64,000 nt of DNA from CAYWFU01 sp964457585 (GTDB taxonomy: Bacteria; JACRDZ01): contig CAYWFU010000005.1 of assembly GCA_964457585.1 (NCBI GenBank), forward strand, positions 1-64,000, in the 5' to 3' direction. The notes under the pieces are model-generated. The model saw only the letters and a list, made by a program, of their open reading frames with translations. It ran no database searches and was not told the origin of the DNA. Of this stretch, positions 54,115 to 63,756 are shown in pieces. The translations under genes were made by a program, and so were the position numbers. Each line of letters opens with the position of its first letter. The stretch's first letter is position 1.

Positions 54115-57100
54115 ATGAAGCAAAAAACAATTTCACTTGCAAAAATAGCTATTCCAAAAGTTTATAATATATTCCTCAGGAAAAGACTATTTAGTTTAAT
54201 AAACTCTTATCCAGAGCGTCCAATAACATGGGTAACAGCACCTGCTGGATCTGGCAAAACTACATTAATTACAAGCTTTATTACCACTAATAAAATTCCA
54301 TGTTTATGGTATCAAGTTGATGAAGGTGATAATGAAATCGCTAGTTTTTTCTACTACATGAGCGAAGCGGTGAAAGAGAATAATCCAGAGCAAAAATCTT
54401 TACCACTTTTAAGTCCTGAATATCTACCAAATCTAAACATATTTACAAAAAAGTATTTTGAAGATCTCTATGATGGGATATCTAGAAATAATAAAAAATT
54501 CACATTGGTTTTTGATAATTATCAAGACGTAACTCATGATTCTACTTTCCATAATATGATAAATATTGGCTTATCTTTATTGCCAGAAGGAATAAATGTT
54601 GTTTTTATAAGCAGATCAGAACCCCCTTCTGTATTCGCGCGTTTGTTAGCTAATGAGAAAATAAACTATATTGGATGGAATGAATTAAAATTCGATATAG
54701 ATGAATTTAAAAAGATTATTTCTGATCGTGGTATTAAAAATATTACATTAGAAATAATAAAACAATTACATTTAAAAACCGATGGATGGATCGCAGGATT
54801 AATTCTTTTATTAGAAAATGAAAAAATAAAAAACACTAATTTTCAATTTCTTGATAAATTAACACACCAGGAAATTTTTAATTATTTTATGAATGAAGTT
54901 TTTAATAAAGCTGATGAAAAATTACATGATTTTTTACTCAAAACCTCATTTCTACCAAAGTTTACAGTATCAATCGCAGAAAAAATAACAAACGATAAAA
55001 GCACAAATAAAATACTTTCATTTTTATACCGAAATCATTATTTTACAGAAAAACAAAATCATATTGATCCATTTTATTGGTATCATCCACTATTCAGAGA
55101 ATTCCTTTTATCCCGCACAAAGTATTTTTTTACAGAAGATGATATTGTAAAATTAAAGAAAAAGGCTGCATTGTTGTTAGAAGAAGCTGGGCAGGTAGAA
55201 TATGCGGCGAGGCTTTATGAAAGTGTACAAGATTTTGATGGATTAATAAACATTATTCTAAAACATGCAATGACTTTTATTTTGCAAGGGAGAGGGAAAC
55301 TTGTTGAAAATTGGATTAATACTATACCAATGGAATCGGTTGAACATAATCCATGGTTACTTTATTTGTCGGGGATTTGTCGTCAAGCATTTAATCCAAA
55401 TGAAAGTATATTGCTTTTAGAAAAGGCATTCAAAATTTTTAAAGCACAAAATGATAAAATTGGTTTATTTTTATCGTGGGTTAATATAGTTGACACAATT
55501 ACCCTTAGATTAGGTGATATGTATTTATTAGATGATTGTATAAATTCTATAAAAGATTTTTTATATATTGATGAATCTCTTCCATCATTTGAGATAGATT
55601 TACAGGTATCAACATGCATGTTTGCTTGCTTATTTTATAGGCACCCTGAGCATCCTGATTTAAATAAATGGATGCATCGCGCTCTTATACTTTCAGAAAA
55701 AAAATTAAATAAGGAATTCCAGATATTAACAATAATTTATGTTTCTATTTATCTTTTATGTATAGGAGATTTTCTGCACTTTGAAATAATATTAAATAAA
55801 TCAAAAAAATTAATAAAAAATAATAACCTTCCACCATTTGCACTACTGAGGTTAAAATTGAATGAAGCGTATTATTTTTCTTTAGTCGGTTCTATGGACA
55901 ATTGCTTATTAGCAATTTCAGATGGATTGAAAATATCACAGGATACAGGACTACATTTGTTGGATCACCAATTTTTTTGCTATGGAGCATTTATTTCAAT
56001 ATCCTGTAGTGATTTTCAAAAGGTTGAAGAATTTATAGAAAAAATGAATTTACTTGTTGATGAAATTGGAACTTTTGAAAAAGCTATTCATTATTTTGTA
56101 CTTGCATGGTATTCATTAGTTCAAGGGAATACTTCGCGTGCATTGTTTCATCAAGAGATAGCACTCAAAATGTCTCAAGAAAGTGGTTTTATTTTTTCTT
56201 TAGCAATCAGTTATTTTAATATGGCGCAAATATTTTTTATAATGGATAAACACAAAGAGTCACTGGAATATTTAAGCAAATGCAGTCAACTTAACATAAA
56301 AATAAAGAGTAATTTAATTGAATATATGTGTCTTTTATTTGAAGCATATTTTATTTATAATAAAAATGGGATAGATTCAAAAACTCTTAAATCTATACAA
56401 AAAGCTTTTGCGTTTGGGAAGCAAAAAGAATATTACAATTTTTTAGGATTCATACCAAATATAGTAACAGAACTTTGTGTAAAAGCTCTTGATGCTGGGA
56501 TTGAAGTTGAATATGTAGAAACTTTAATTAAAAAACGCAATCTTACTCCGAATTTACCACCTCAAGATATTTCAAATTGGCCATGGGATTTAAAAATATA
56601 TACTTTAGGAAAATTTAAACTTGAAAAAAATGGGAAACTATTACAATTTTCTGGAAAAATACAGCAGAAACCGCTTGAAATGCTTAAAGTGCTAATAAAC
56701 TTCGGGGCAAAAGATGTTTCAACTTCTCTTTTAGTTAATACTTTATGGGGAGAGGCAGATGGAGATATGGCAAATATATCATTCAAAACAACACTTCATC
56801 GTTTACGTAAATTATTAAATAATTCTGAAATGATCCAACTTAATGGAGGAAAATTAAGTTTAAATGATAAATACTGCTGGGTTGATATATGGGGGTTAGA
56901 GGATACATTTAAAAAAATTGATGTATTTTTATCGCAGAACGAGCATCCTGAAAAATATGCATTTTTAATAGATAAAATTTTTAGTTTATATAATGGACAT
57001 TTTCTGGTCAATGAAGAAGATGCTGCATATTCATTCTCTCTACATGAAAAACTTAAAAATAAATTTACAAATTGTATTATTAAATTCAGCAATAATTTAG

Positions 57101-57330
57101 AACAAAAAAACGAGTATAGTAAATCAATTGAATATTGCAAAAAAGGTATAGAAATAGATGATACTATAGAAGAATTTTATCAGAACCTGATGTTGTGTTA
57201 TTACAAGCTAGGTAAACAGGGTGATGCAATAAAAATTTATTCTCAATTAAAGAACGTATTATCGAATAAATTAAATATTTTTCCATCGGAAAAAACTGAA
57301 GAAATTTATCGTTTGTTACGAAATAAATAA
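54115..57330 (+). CDS. MalT-like STAND ATPase regulator with C-terminal winged helix and BTAD domain
   Basis: 1071 residues. Walker A APAGSGKT (42-49) and a Walker B ending in VFDNYQD (Asp134) define a MalT-like NTPase domain (to about 340). A long helical TPR-like region (about 350-810) follows. The C-terminus has an OmpR-like winged helix (about 824-920; TLGKFKLEKNGKLL, LWGE, TLHRLRKLL) and a BTAD domain (about 925-1071). Unlike MalT, which ends in a LuxR helix-turn-helix, this ends in a SARP-type module. It is divergent to the operon and likely its activator, responding to a ligand at the TPR/ATPase region. No clear ribosome site precedes the ATG. Confidence 0.87.
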   Translation: MKQKTISLAKIAIPKVYNIFLRKRLFSLINSYPERPITWVTAPAGSGKTTLITSFITTNKIPCLWYQVDEGDNEIASFFYYMSEAVKENNPEQKSLPLLSPEYLPNLNIFTKKYFEDLYDGISRNNKKFTLVFDNYQDVTHDSTFHNMINIGLSLLPEGINVVFISRSEPPSVFARLLANEKINYIGWNELKFDIDEFKKIISDRGIKNITLEIIKQLHLKTDGWIAGLILLLENEKIKNTNFQFLDKLTHQEIFNYFMNEVFNKADEKLHDFLLKTSFLPKFTVSIAEKITNDKSTNKILSFLYRNHYFTEKQNHIDPFYWYHPLFREFLLSRTKYFFTEDDIVKLKKKAALLLEEAGQVEYAARLYESVQDFDGLINIILKHAMTFILQGRGKLVENWINTIPMESVEHNPWLLYLSGICRQAFNPNESILLLEKAFKIFKAQNDKIGLFLSWVNIVDTITLRLGDMYLLDDCINSIKDFLYIDESLPSFEIDLQVSTCMFACLFYRHPEHPDLNKWMHRALILSEKKLNKEFQILTIIYVSIYLLCIGDFLHFEIILNKSKKLIKNNNLPPFALLRLKLNEAYYFSLVGSMDNCLLAISDGLKISQDTGLHLLDHQFFCYGAFISISCSDFQKVEEFIEKMNLLVDEIGTFEKAIHYFVLAWYSLVQGNTSRALFHQEIALKMSQESGFIFSLAISYFNMAQIFFIMDKHKESLEYLSKCSQLNIKIKSNLIEYMCLLFEAYFIYNKNGIDSKTLKSIQKAFAFGKQKEYYNFLGFIPNIVTELCVKALDAGIEVEYVETLIKKRNLTPNLPPQDISNWPWDLKIYTLGKFKLEKNGKLLQFSGKIQQKPLEMLKVLINFGAKDVSTSLLVNTLWGEADGDMANISFKTTLHRLRKLLNNSEMIQLNGGKLSLNDKYCWVDIWGLEDTFKKIDVFLSQNEHPEKYAFLIDKIFSLYNGHFLVNEEDAAYSFSLHEKLKNKFTNCIIKFSNNLEQKNEYSKSIEYCKKGIEIDDTIEEFYQNLMLCYYKLGKQGDAIKIYSQLKNVLSNKLNIFPSEKTEEIYRLLRNK

Positions 57331-57337
57331 GTAAGTG

Positions 57338-57505
57338 TTAGCTACTGTAAAATATTATAAAAATTGTAAAATGGGTACTGTAAAATGTAAAATATTTATA
57401 TACAATATCTTGGAGATTTACTTCTCCTGTTTCACCTGTGTTAAATTTTAGAAATACCCGAAAGTCTCTAATATGCCTTGCTTCTAAAATTGAAATACAT
57501 TCCAT
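57338..57505 (-). CDS. Short DUF2442-like protein, C-terminus replaced by repeat-derived sequence
   Basis: 55 residues from ATG 57505. The first 38 (MECISILEARHIRDFR..., then FNTGETGEVNLQDIVYKY) resemble DUF2442 proteins, small partners often found in toxin-antitoxin-like pairs. The rest reads through two TACTGTAAAAT words (57343-57353 and 57372-57382) and a TGTAAAAT run and is probably not native. It lies 13 nt after the fused ATPase gene on the same strand. Likely a remnant. A partner DUF4160 gene is absent. Confidence 0.55.
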   Translation of the reverse strand: MECISILEARHIRDFRVFLKFNTGETGEVNLQDIVYKYFTFYSTHFTIFIIFYSS

Positions 57506-57518
57506 AATTTATTCCTAA

Positions 57519-59636
57519 TTACACTGCTTTCCTTAATAATCTTTCCTCTTCTTCATGTTTTCTTAGTGGCTTATCAATGAATATTCTTTTAAGATGATGT
57601 ATATTTTCTGGTGGCAAAATATTTAAAATATCCCATCCTTTTTCGATTGCATCAAAAATACTTATATGCTCTTTTTTCTGATTGATAAATCGTTCTTCAA
57701 AGGTCTTAGCCAACTCTAGATATTTTCTATCTAATAGAGAAAGTGATTCTTCGCCAACAATAGATACCATTCTTTGCAAATCTTTTCCATGAGCATAAGC
57801 TCCATATAACTGCTCAACCAGCTCCTGATGATCTTCACGGGTTTTTTTAATAACAGATTTGATATTCATTATACGCGGCGGAGTAGGAAGAATATCTATT
57901 GGCGGATATATTCCTTTGCTAAATAGCTGTCTGCTTAAAACTAACTGGACATCCGTAGTATAAGCTGTAAGATCTGGAATAGGATGAGTAATATCATCAT
58001 CTGGCATTGTTAAAATAATAAGTTGTGTAATAGAACCTTTTTTACCTTTTATTTTCCCTGCTCGTTCATAAATAGATGCAAGGTCTGTATGCATATAACT
58101 TGGGAATCCTCTTTTACCTGGTGTTTCTTCGCGTGCGCTGGATATTTCTCTCAATGCTTCACAATAATTTGTCATATTTGTTAATATTACAAGGACATTT
58201 AAATCATGTTTAAAAGCCAGGTGTTCTGCTACTGTGAGCGCGCAACGCGGAGTTATAATTCGTTCAACTGTTGGATCGCTTGCAAGATTTAAAAATGATA
58301 TCAATCTTTCGGATACTCCGCTTACAGCAAATTGATTCATAAAGAAGGATTTTTCTTGATTAGTTATACCCATTGCAGCAAATATCACTATAAAATTTTT
58401 CTCATCTTTTATTTTAGCATGTTTAATAATCTGGGCTATTATCTGATTGGCAGGTAATCCAGAGCAGGAAAAAATTGCTAATTTTTGCCCCTGTAATAAT
58501 GTATTTGTCACATCAATTGATGCTATACCAGTTTCAATAAAATCAGACGAAGGTTCACGTGAAGAAGGATTTATTGGAGTACCTGTTATTTTTAACCTTT
58601 CTTCTGGAACTATTGGCGGCAGCCCGTCAATTGGGTTTCCCATACCATTTAATGTACGTCCAATAATATCCATTGAAAAATCTATATGAGGAGCTTCTCT
58701 TTTTAATCTAATTATACTTTTATCTGTATCAACACCTTCTGTCCCTTCAAATATCTGCACCATTGCTGTATCTTCATCTACTTCAAGTACCTGTCCAGTT
58801 CGTGGTATTCCTGAAGGTGGTATTAATTCTATCATTTCTCCATAAGAAACATTTGTTATATCTTCAATAAATATTAAAGGTCCTGATATTGTCTTAACTG
58901 TTCTATATTCTGAAGTAAATAATTTGGTTTTAGGTAATTTTATTCCAATATTTTTGGGTATCCCTTCAAGCAAATAAATTTTTTTTTGCTGGGCTTCATT
59001 CTTTAATCTTCGATATGATATAATTTTTTTAACTTTTTTTAATCTAAACAAATCCTCTCTTGATCGTTCTTCAAGTATCATTCGTATATGTTTAATTTCC
59101 TGTTCTAATTGTGGTATAATTATAAGCTCTAGAGCATTTACACGTCGTCTAGTCTTTAAAATTTCTTCACCCAATCTTTTCAGTCTTACTTCAACATGTG
59201 CATTATCAATTAGTATATCAATCAATCTTTCAAACTTTTCAGCAACTTCATTTATTCTGGAACTAACACCTAAAATACTATAACCCCGTTCTAAAATCGA
59301 ACGACTTGCACCAATAACTCTATTAACAATAGGTAAATGTATTCCCATAACATTTGCCCCTGAAATATTAACCCCCACCATACCTTTAGTAGCTAAAGAA
59401 ACAGACCGTACAGCTACCTTACCATCAACAGCATTAGCAATTGTAAGTGCATATTGCCCCTGATTGGTTATTTTGGTTAATAAAGCTTCCATTCTAATCC
59501 CTTCATTCATAGCATTTATGAACTCTACCATTAAAGCTTCCTGTTTTTGCTTTAAAAGATTCTTCCCCTGTTGAGCTAAAGCACAATTCGTCATCTTGAG
59601 TAATAAAACAGTACGTGTAGGTACAATTTGTTCCAT
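57519..59636 (-). CDS. Fused V/A-type ATPase subunit D-subunit B paralogue
   Basis: 705 residues from ATG 59636 (SD GGGGGG). Residues 1-210 align along their length with the separate D subunit (PTRTxLLLK, RGYSILGVSSRINE, VRLKRLGEEI, REDLFRLKKVKK). After a linker, about 245-705 align with the separate B subunit (SGLPANQIIAQI, TNMTNYCEALREISSAREE, GSITQLIILTMPDDDITHPIPDLT, PRIM). No internal start or ribosome site separates the halves. D is the central rotor axle and B a head (stator) subunit, so a covalent join is mechanically odd. Both halves are divergent but intact-looking, so assembly chimera is unlikely. It may be a regulatory or non-rotating subunit. Confidence 0.85.
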   Translation of the reverse strand: MEQIVPTRTVLLLKMTNCALAQQGKNLLKQKQEALMVEFINAMNEGIRMEALLTKITNQGQYALTIANAVDGKVAVRSVSLATKGMVGVNISGANVMGIHLPIVNRVIGASRSILERGYSILGVSSRINEVAEKFERLIDILIDNAHVEVRLKRLGEEILKTRRRVNALELIIIPQLEQEIKHIRMILEERSREDLFRLKKVKKIISYRRLKNEAQQKKIYLLEGIPKNIGIKLPKTKLFTSEYRTVKTISGPLIFIEDITNVSYGEMIELIPPSGIPRTGQVLEVDEDTAMVQIFEGTEGVDTDKSIIRLKREAPHIDFSMDIIGRTLNGMGNPIDGLPPIVPEERLKITGTPINPSSREPSSDFIETGIASIDVTNTLLQGQKLAIFSCSGLPANQIIAQIIKHAKIKDEKNFIVIFAAMGITNQEKSFFMNQFAVSGVSERLISFLNLASDPTVERIITPRCALTVAEHLAFKHDLNVLVILTNMTNYCEALREISSAREETPGKRGFPSYMHTDLASIYERAGKIKGKKGSITQLIILTMPDDDITHPIPDLTAYTTDVQLVLSRQLFSKGIYPPIDILPTPPRIMNIKSVIKKTREDHQELVEQLYGAYAHGKDLQRMVSIVGEESLSLLDRKYLELAKTFEERFINQKKEHISIFDAIEKGWDILNILPPENIHHLKRIFIDKPLRKHEEEERLLRKAV

Positions 59637-59802
59637 AGTTATCCCCCCTTTATTAGTATAATGAATATTTTGTAAGGAAAAAACTTTTAAACAACCTACC
59701 ACCTTCTTTCAAATGAAAGTCTTATAACTCACATTCTTTTAAAAATCTGGCAGTTGGTCGTTGTTTGTTTTTTCGTGGTAAGGCGGATTTCTAATTAATT
59801 CA

Positions 59803-60480
59803 TCAAGCCACGGAATGAACAGCGGCCATTCTTTCTTGCAGCATTTTTGTTTTTTTCTTTTCAATAGATTTTTTTACTTTCTTTAATCGGAACAAATCTT
59901 CACGAGCACGTTCTTCAAGAGTCATTTTAATATAATTTACCTGCTGCTTAAGAGCCGGGACTACTATATGTTCCAAGGCATTAACACGCCTATTTGTTTT
60001 TTGAATTTCTTCTCCTAATCGTTTTAATCTGGTTTCAATATGAGCATTATCAATAATAACATCAATTATTTTTTCAAATTTTTCAGAAGTTTCGTTTATT
60101 CTGCTTGATACACCTGTCAAACTATAACCGCGTGTAAGTTGTGTTCTTAATGGACTGATCCCTTTTGTGACAACTGGTAAAGGAACACCCATAATCTGCG
60201 TCCCGGTAATATCTACTGAAACATTGGATTTGGTAGCAAAGCTTGCAGATTTTACTGTTACCATTCCATCAACAGATTGAGCAATAGTAAGAGCAAATTG
60301 TCCTTCAGCCATAGCCCGTTGAAGAAAACTGCTTAGGCGTAATGCATCATTAAGAACATTCATAAATTCTATCATTAATGCATCACGTTTCTGCTTTAAT
60401 AAATCTTTACCTTGATTAGCAAGGTTAATTTGTGATTTTTTTAATAGTAATTCCGTACGTGTAGGGGACGCTTGTTCCAT
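59803..60480 (-). CDS. ntpD: V/A-type ATP synthase/ATPase subunit D
   Basis: 225 residues, the usual size. Helical, with a central beta segment. PTRTELLLKKSQINLA, GYSLTGVSSRINE, ETRLKRLGEEIQKTNRRVNALE and EDLFRLKKVKK are family hallmarks. It forms the central axle turning inside the A3B3 head. It follows B at 22 nt, the common A-B-D order. A 166-nt gap (59637-59802) before the fusion gene shows no further gene. Confidence 0.93.
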   Translation of the reverse strand: MEQASPTRTELLLKKSQINLANQGKDLLKQKRDALMIEFMNVLNDALRLSSFLQRAMAEGQFALTIAQSVDGMVTVKSASFATKSNVSVDITGTQIMGVPLPVVTKGISPLRTQLTRGYSLTGVSSRINETSEKFEKIIDVIIDNAHIETRLKRLGEEIQKTNRRVNALEHIVVPALKQQVNYIKMTLEERAREDLFRLKKVKKSIEKKKTKMLQERMAAVHSVA

Positions 60481-60502
60481 TTTATTTACCTTTTTTTAAA
60501 TA

Positions 60503-61897
60503 TTAAACCTTAGTCTGAACCTTATATTTGGCAATATGTTCTTTTTTAACCTGCTTTAATTCTGCTTCTGGATAAACACTTAAAAGTTCCCAGCCAATGC
60601 CCAGTGTACGTTCAATCGTACGATCTTCCTCACTCTGCGATATAAAAAACTTTTCAAAATCATCAGCAAACTTTAAATGTTTACGGTCGAGTTCTGAAAG
60701 TGCTTCTTCTCCGACAATTGCAACTAGTCTGCGTAAATCTCGTCCCTGTGCATATGATGCATAAAGCTGGTTTGCAAGTCCTCGATGATCTTCCCTTGTT
60801 TTCCCATCACCTATACCCATATTCATCAATCTGGAAAGACATGGCAGAACATCTATCGGCGGAAAACATCCGCGTCTATGAAGTGAACGGCTCAGAACTA
60901 TCTGCCCTTCAGTAATATATCCGGTTAAATCTGGAATTGGATGCGTAATATCATCATCAGGCATTGTTAAAATAATTAACTGAGTAATAGACCCTTTTTT
61001 ACCTTTAACTCTTCCTGCTCTTTCATAAATTGTAGAAAGGTCTGTATACATATAACCTGGATATCCGCGTCTTCCCGGAACTTCTTCACGTGCAGTCGAT
61101 ACCTCACGCAATGCTTCACAATAATTGGTCATATCAGTAAGAACAACTAATACCTGCATTTCATATTTAAAGGCTAAAAATTCAGCTACAGTTAAAGCGC
61201 ATCTTGGAGTAACAATACGCTCAATTGTAGGATCATCTGCTAGATTTAAGAAAAATACAACCTTCTGCAAAGCACCTGTCTGTTCAAAACTCTGCTGGAA
61301 ATATGATGCTTCTCTATTTGTAATACCCATAGCGCCAAAAACTATAGCAAAGTCTTCACCGCTTTTTACTTTTGCCTGTCGTATAATCTGCGCAATTAAT
61401 TCATTAGCTGGCAACCCTGAACCAGAAAATATTGGTAATTTTTGACCTCTGACTAATGTATTCAACCCATCTATTGCTGAAATTCCTGTCTGGATAAAAT
61501 CTCTTGGTTCGGCTCTTGAATATGGATTAATCGGGGAACCTGCTATTTCCAATCGTGCTTCAGGGATAATTTCCGGACCGCCATCAATTGGTTTACCAAA
61601 TCCATTTAAAACACGCCCCAATAGATCCCCGGAAACACCTATTTTTGCTACTTCACCCTTAAATTTAACACAACTTTTATCAACATCAATACCCTGTGTC
61701 CCTTCAAATACCTGCACACAGGCTATTTCTTCAGAAACTTCCAGCACCTGTCCATTACGTACTGCGCCACTGGGTAATGTTATTTCAACCATTTCTCCAT
61801 AAGAAATACCTTTTACACCTTCAACAAAAATCAAGGGACCTGTAACATAGTTAATAGTTCTATACTCACTAGAAACTAGAGATAGTTTAGTTGCCAT
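60503..61897 (-). CDS. ntpB: V/A-type ATP synthase/ATPase subunit B
   Basis: 464 residues. Regulatory head subunit with SGSGLPANELIAQI, MTNYCEALREVSTAREEVPGRRGYPGYM, and LPCLSRLMN, which carries the arginine that completes the A-subunit site. It lacks a Walker A, as expected. It lies between subunits A and D, with short gaps. Confidence 0.95.
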   Translation of the reverse strand: MATKLSLVSSEYRTINYVTGPLIFVEGVKGISYGEMVEITLPSGAVRNGQVLEVSEEIACVQVFEGTQGIDVDKSCVKFKGEVAKIGVSGDLLGRVLNGFGKPIDGGPEIIPEARLEIAGSPINPYSRAEPRDFIQTGISAIDGLNTLVRGQKLPIFSGSGLPANELIAQIIRQAKVKSGEDFAIVFGAMGITNREASYFQQSFEQTGALQKVVFFLNLADDPTIERIVTPRCALTVAEFLAFKYEMQVLVVLTDMTNYCEALREVSTAREEVPGRRGYPGYMYTDLSTIYERAGRVKGKKGSITQLIILTMPDDDITHPIPDLTGYITEGQIVLSRSLHRRGCFPPIDVLPCLSRLMNMGIGDGKTREDHRGLANQLYASYAQGRDLRRLVAIVGEEALSELDRKHLKFADDFEKFFISQSEEDRTIERTLGIGWELLSVYPEAELKQVKKEHIAKYKVQTKV

Positions 61898-61927
61898 ATA
61901 ATACTCCTCTTTCGTAAATGATTATCT

Positions 61928-63688
61928 TTATAATACTTCTAAAGATGTAATATTACTGGTTATTTTTTCAGTTAATTTTGTAATAGTATCAACAGCTATA
62001 TCAAGCTGAATTTCTTTCATACGCGCAATTTCACTCTTTAGAGGTAATGAAAATATCTGTTGTAATGTAATTCCTCTTCCAATAGCTTCTGAAGTAGCAT
62101 CATAAAAAGTAACTATTGCCTTTAGCATCCAGTATTGCTTTTGTGGAGGGCAATAAGCATCAACTTCATGAAAAGCAAACTGCTGCAGGAAGTCCTCTCT
62201 TATCATTCTTGTAACTTCCAGAATAACTTTTTCTGATTCAGGCAAAGCGTCAGGCCCAACTAATTGCACTATTTCCTGCAATTCAACTTCTTTCTGCAAA
62301 AGAAACATTGCTTTGTCTCTTAGTTCTTTCCAGTCTGTTGCAACATTATTCATATACCAGTTTTGGACTTGATTTAAATATAAAGTATAACTTTTTATCC
62401 AGTTAATAGCCGGGAAATGCCGCCTATGAGCAAGACTTGCATCCAATGCCCAAAATGCACCGGAAATTCGCAATGAATTCTGTGTCATAGGTTCAGAGAA
62501 GTCCCCGCCGGGAGGAGAAACCGCTCCAACAACAGTTATTGAGCCGGATCTTTCGCTGGCTGACGACATACATTGAACCCTGCCGCTTCTTTCATAAAAA
62601 TTTGCAAGACGAGTTGCAAGATATGCTGGATAACCTTCTTCTCCAGGCATTTCTTCAAGTCGGCCTGAAACTTCACGAAGTGCTTCACCCCAGCGTGAGG
62701 TTGAATCTGCCATCATAGCAACATCATATCCCATATCTCTAAAATATTCAGCTAAAGTAATTCCTGTATATATTGATGCTTCACGAGCTGCAACAGGCAT
62801 ATTAGATGTATTTGCAACAAGAATTGTTCTCTGCATAAGAGGCACACCTGTTTTTGGATCTGTTAATTGCGGGAATTCAACAAGAACTTCTGTCATCTCA
62901 TTTCCGCGTTCACCGCATCCAACATATACGATAATATCAGCGTCTGCCCACTTTGCCAGAGACTGCTGAGTAACAGTTTTACCGCTTCCAAATGGTCCTG
63001 GTATTATTGCATTTCCACCTTTTGCAATCGGAAAGAAAGTATCAAAAATTCTCATTCCTGTTAAAAAAGGAAAATCCGGATCCAGTTTCTTTTTAAATGG
63101 GCGGGCAATACGAACAGGCCATTTATGTTTTAATCTTACTTCATAATTATCATCAAGAACTGCTATAATATTATCAACTGTATATTCACCATCTTTTTCA
63201 AGTTTAACAATTTTGTGTAAACCTTTAACATCAGGTGGAATCATTATCTTATGTTTAAACTGCGGTGTTTCCATAACAATTCCTATTACGTCCCCTGCAC
63301 TGACCTGATCACCAACTTTAACATTTGCTTTAAAGAGCCATTTCTTATTTATATCCAGGGATGGGACATCAACACCTTTTGTAATAAAATCGCCGTATTC
63401 TTTAGCGATTACCGGCAATGGACGTTGAATTCCATCATAAATAGAAGTTAGGAGCCCAGGACCTAATTCAATTACGAGAGGTTGTTCTGTACTCACGATA
63501 GGATCATTTACAACCAGCCCTGAAGTATCTTCATATACCTGAATTGTAGCTTTATCACCTTCAAGACGAATAATTTCTCCAATAAGTCCCAATTCACCAA
63601 CTTTAACAACATCATACATTTTCGAGCCGGTCATTTCCTTAGCAATAACAACTGGACCTGATATTTTAGAAATTTTACCTTTTATCAT
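61928..63688 (-). CDS. ntpA: V/A-type ATP synthase/ATPase catalytic subunit A
   Basis: 586 residues. Walker A GPFGSGKT (231-238), the long insertion (non-homologous region, about 110-190) typical of V/A-type A subunits, Walker B region IIVYVGCGERGNEM, and STSRWGEALREVSGRLEEMPGEEGYPAYL. It hydrolyses or makes ATP at the A/B interfaces. GAGGG lies upstream of ATG 63688. Subunits E, I, K, C and F are not seen in the window, so the rest of the complex is encoded elsewhere. Confidence 0.96.
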   Translation of the reverse strand: MIKGKISKISGPVVIAKEMTGSKMYDVVKVGELGLIGEIIRLEGDKATIQVYEDTSGLVVNDPIVSTEQPLVIELGPGLLTSIYDGIQRPLPVIAKEYGDFITKGVDVPSLDINKKWLFKANVKVGDQVSAGDVIGIVMETPQFKHKIMIPPDVKGLHKIVKLEKDGEYTVDNIIAVLDDNYEVRLKHKWPVRIARPFKKKLDPDFPFLTGMRIFDTFFPIAKGGNAIIPGPFGSGKTVTQQSLAKWADADIIVYVGCGERGNEMTEVLVEFPQLTDPKTGVPLMQRTILVANTSNMPVAAREASIYTGITLAEYFRDMGYDVAMMADSTSRWGEALREVSGRLEEMPGEEGYPAYLATRLANFYERSGRVQCMSSASERSGSITVVGAVSPPGGDFSEPMTQNSLRISGAFWALDASLAHRRHFPAINWIKSYTLYLNQVQNWYMNNVATDWKELRDKAMFLLQKEVELQEIVQLVGPDALPESEKVILEVTRMIREDFLQQFAFHEVDAYCPPQKQYWMLKAIVTFYDATSEAIGRGITLQQIFSLPLKSEIARMKEIQLDIAVDTITKLTEKITSNITSLEVL

Positions 63689-63714
63689 TTCGAAGCCCTC
63701 TTTTTTTTATTTTG

Positions 63715-63742
63715 AACGCTCATTTGATAAAAATTGAGCGTT
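63715..63742. repeat. Inverted repeat between ntpA and the next gene
   Basis: AACGCTCA (63715-63722) pairs with TGAGCGTT (63735-63742) around 12 nt. On the - strand, A-rich rather than T-rich sequence follows, so it is not a standard terminator of the upstream gene. Confidence 0.5.
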
Positions 63743-63756
63743 GATTTAGCTGTAAT

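Noticed and set aside
57519..59702. The D-B fusion as an assembly chimera of the neighbouring D and B genes
   Set aside because: Both halves differ from the neighbouring copies at many residues, the gene order D-then-B is opposite to B-then-D, and the linker is unique.
63715..63742. Terminator of the fibronectin-type-III gene
   Set aside because: On the - strand the stem is followed by A-rich, not T-rich, sequence.
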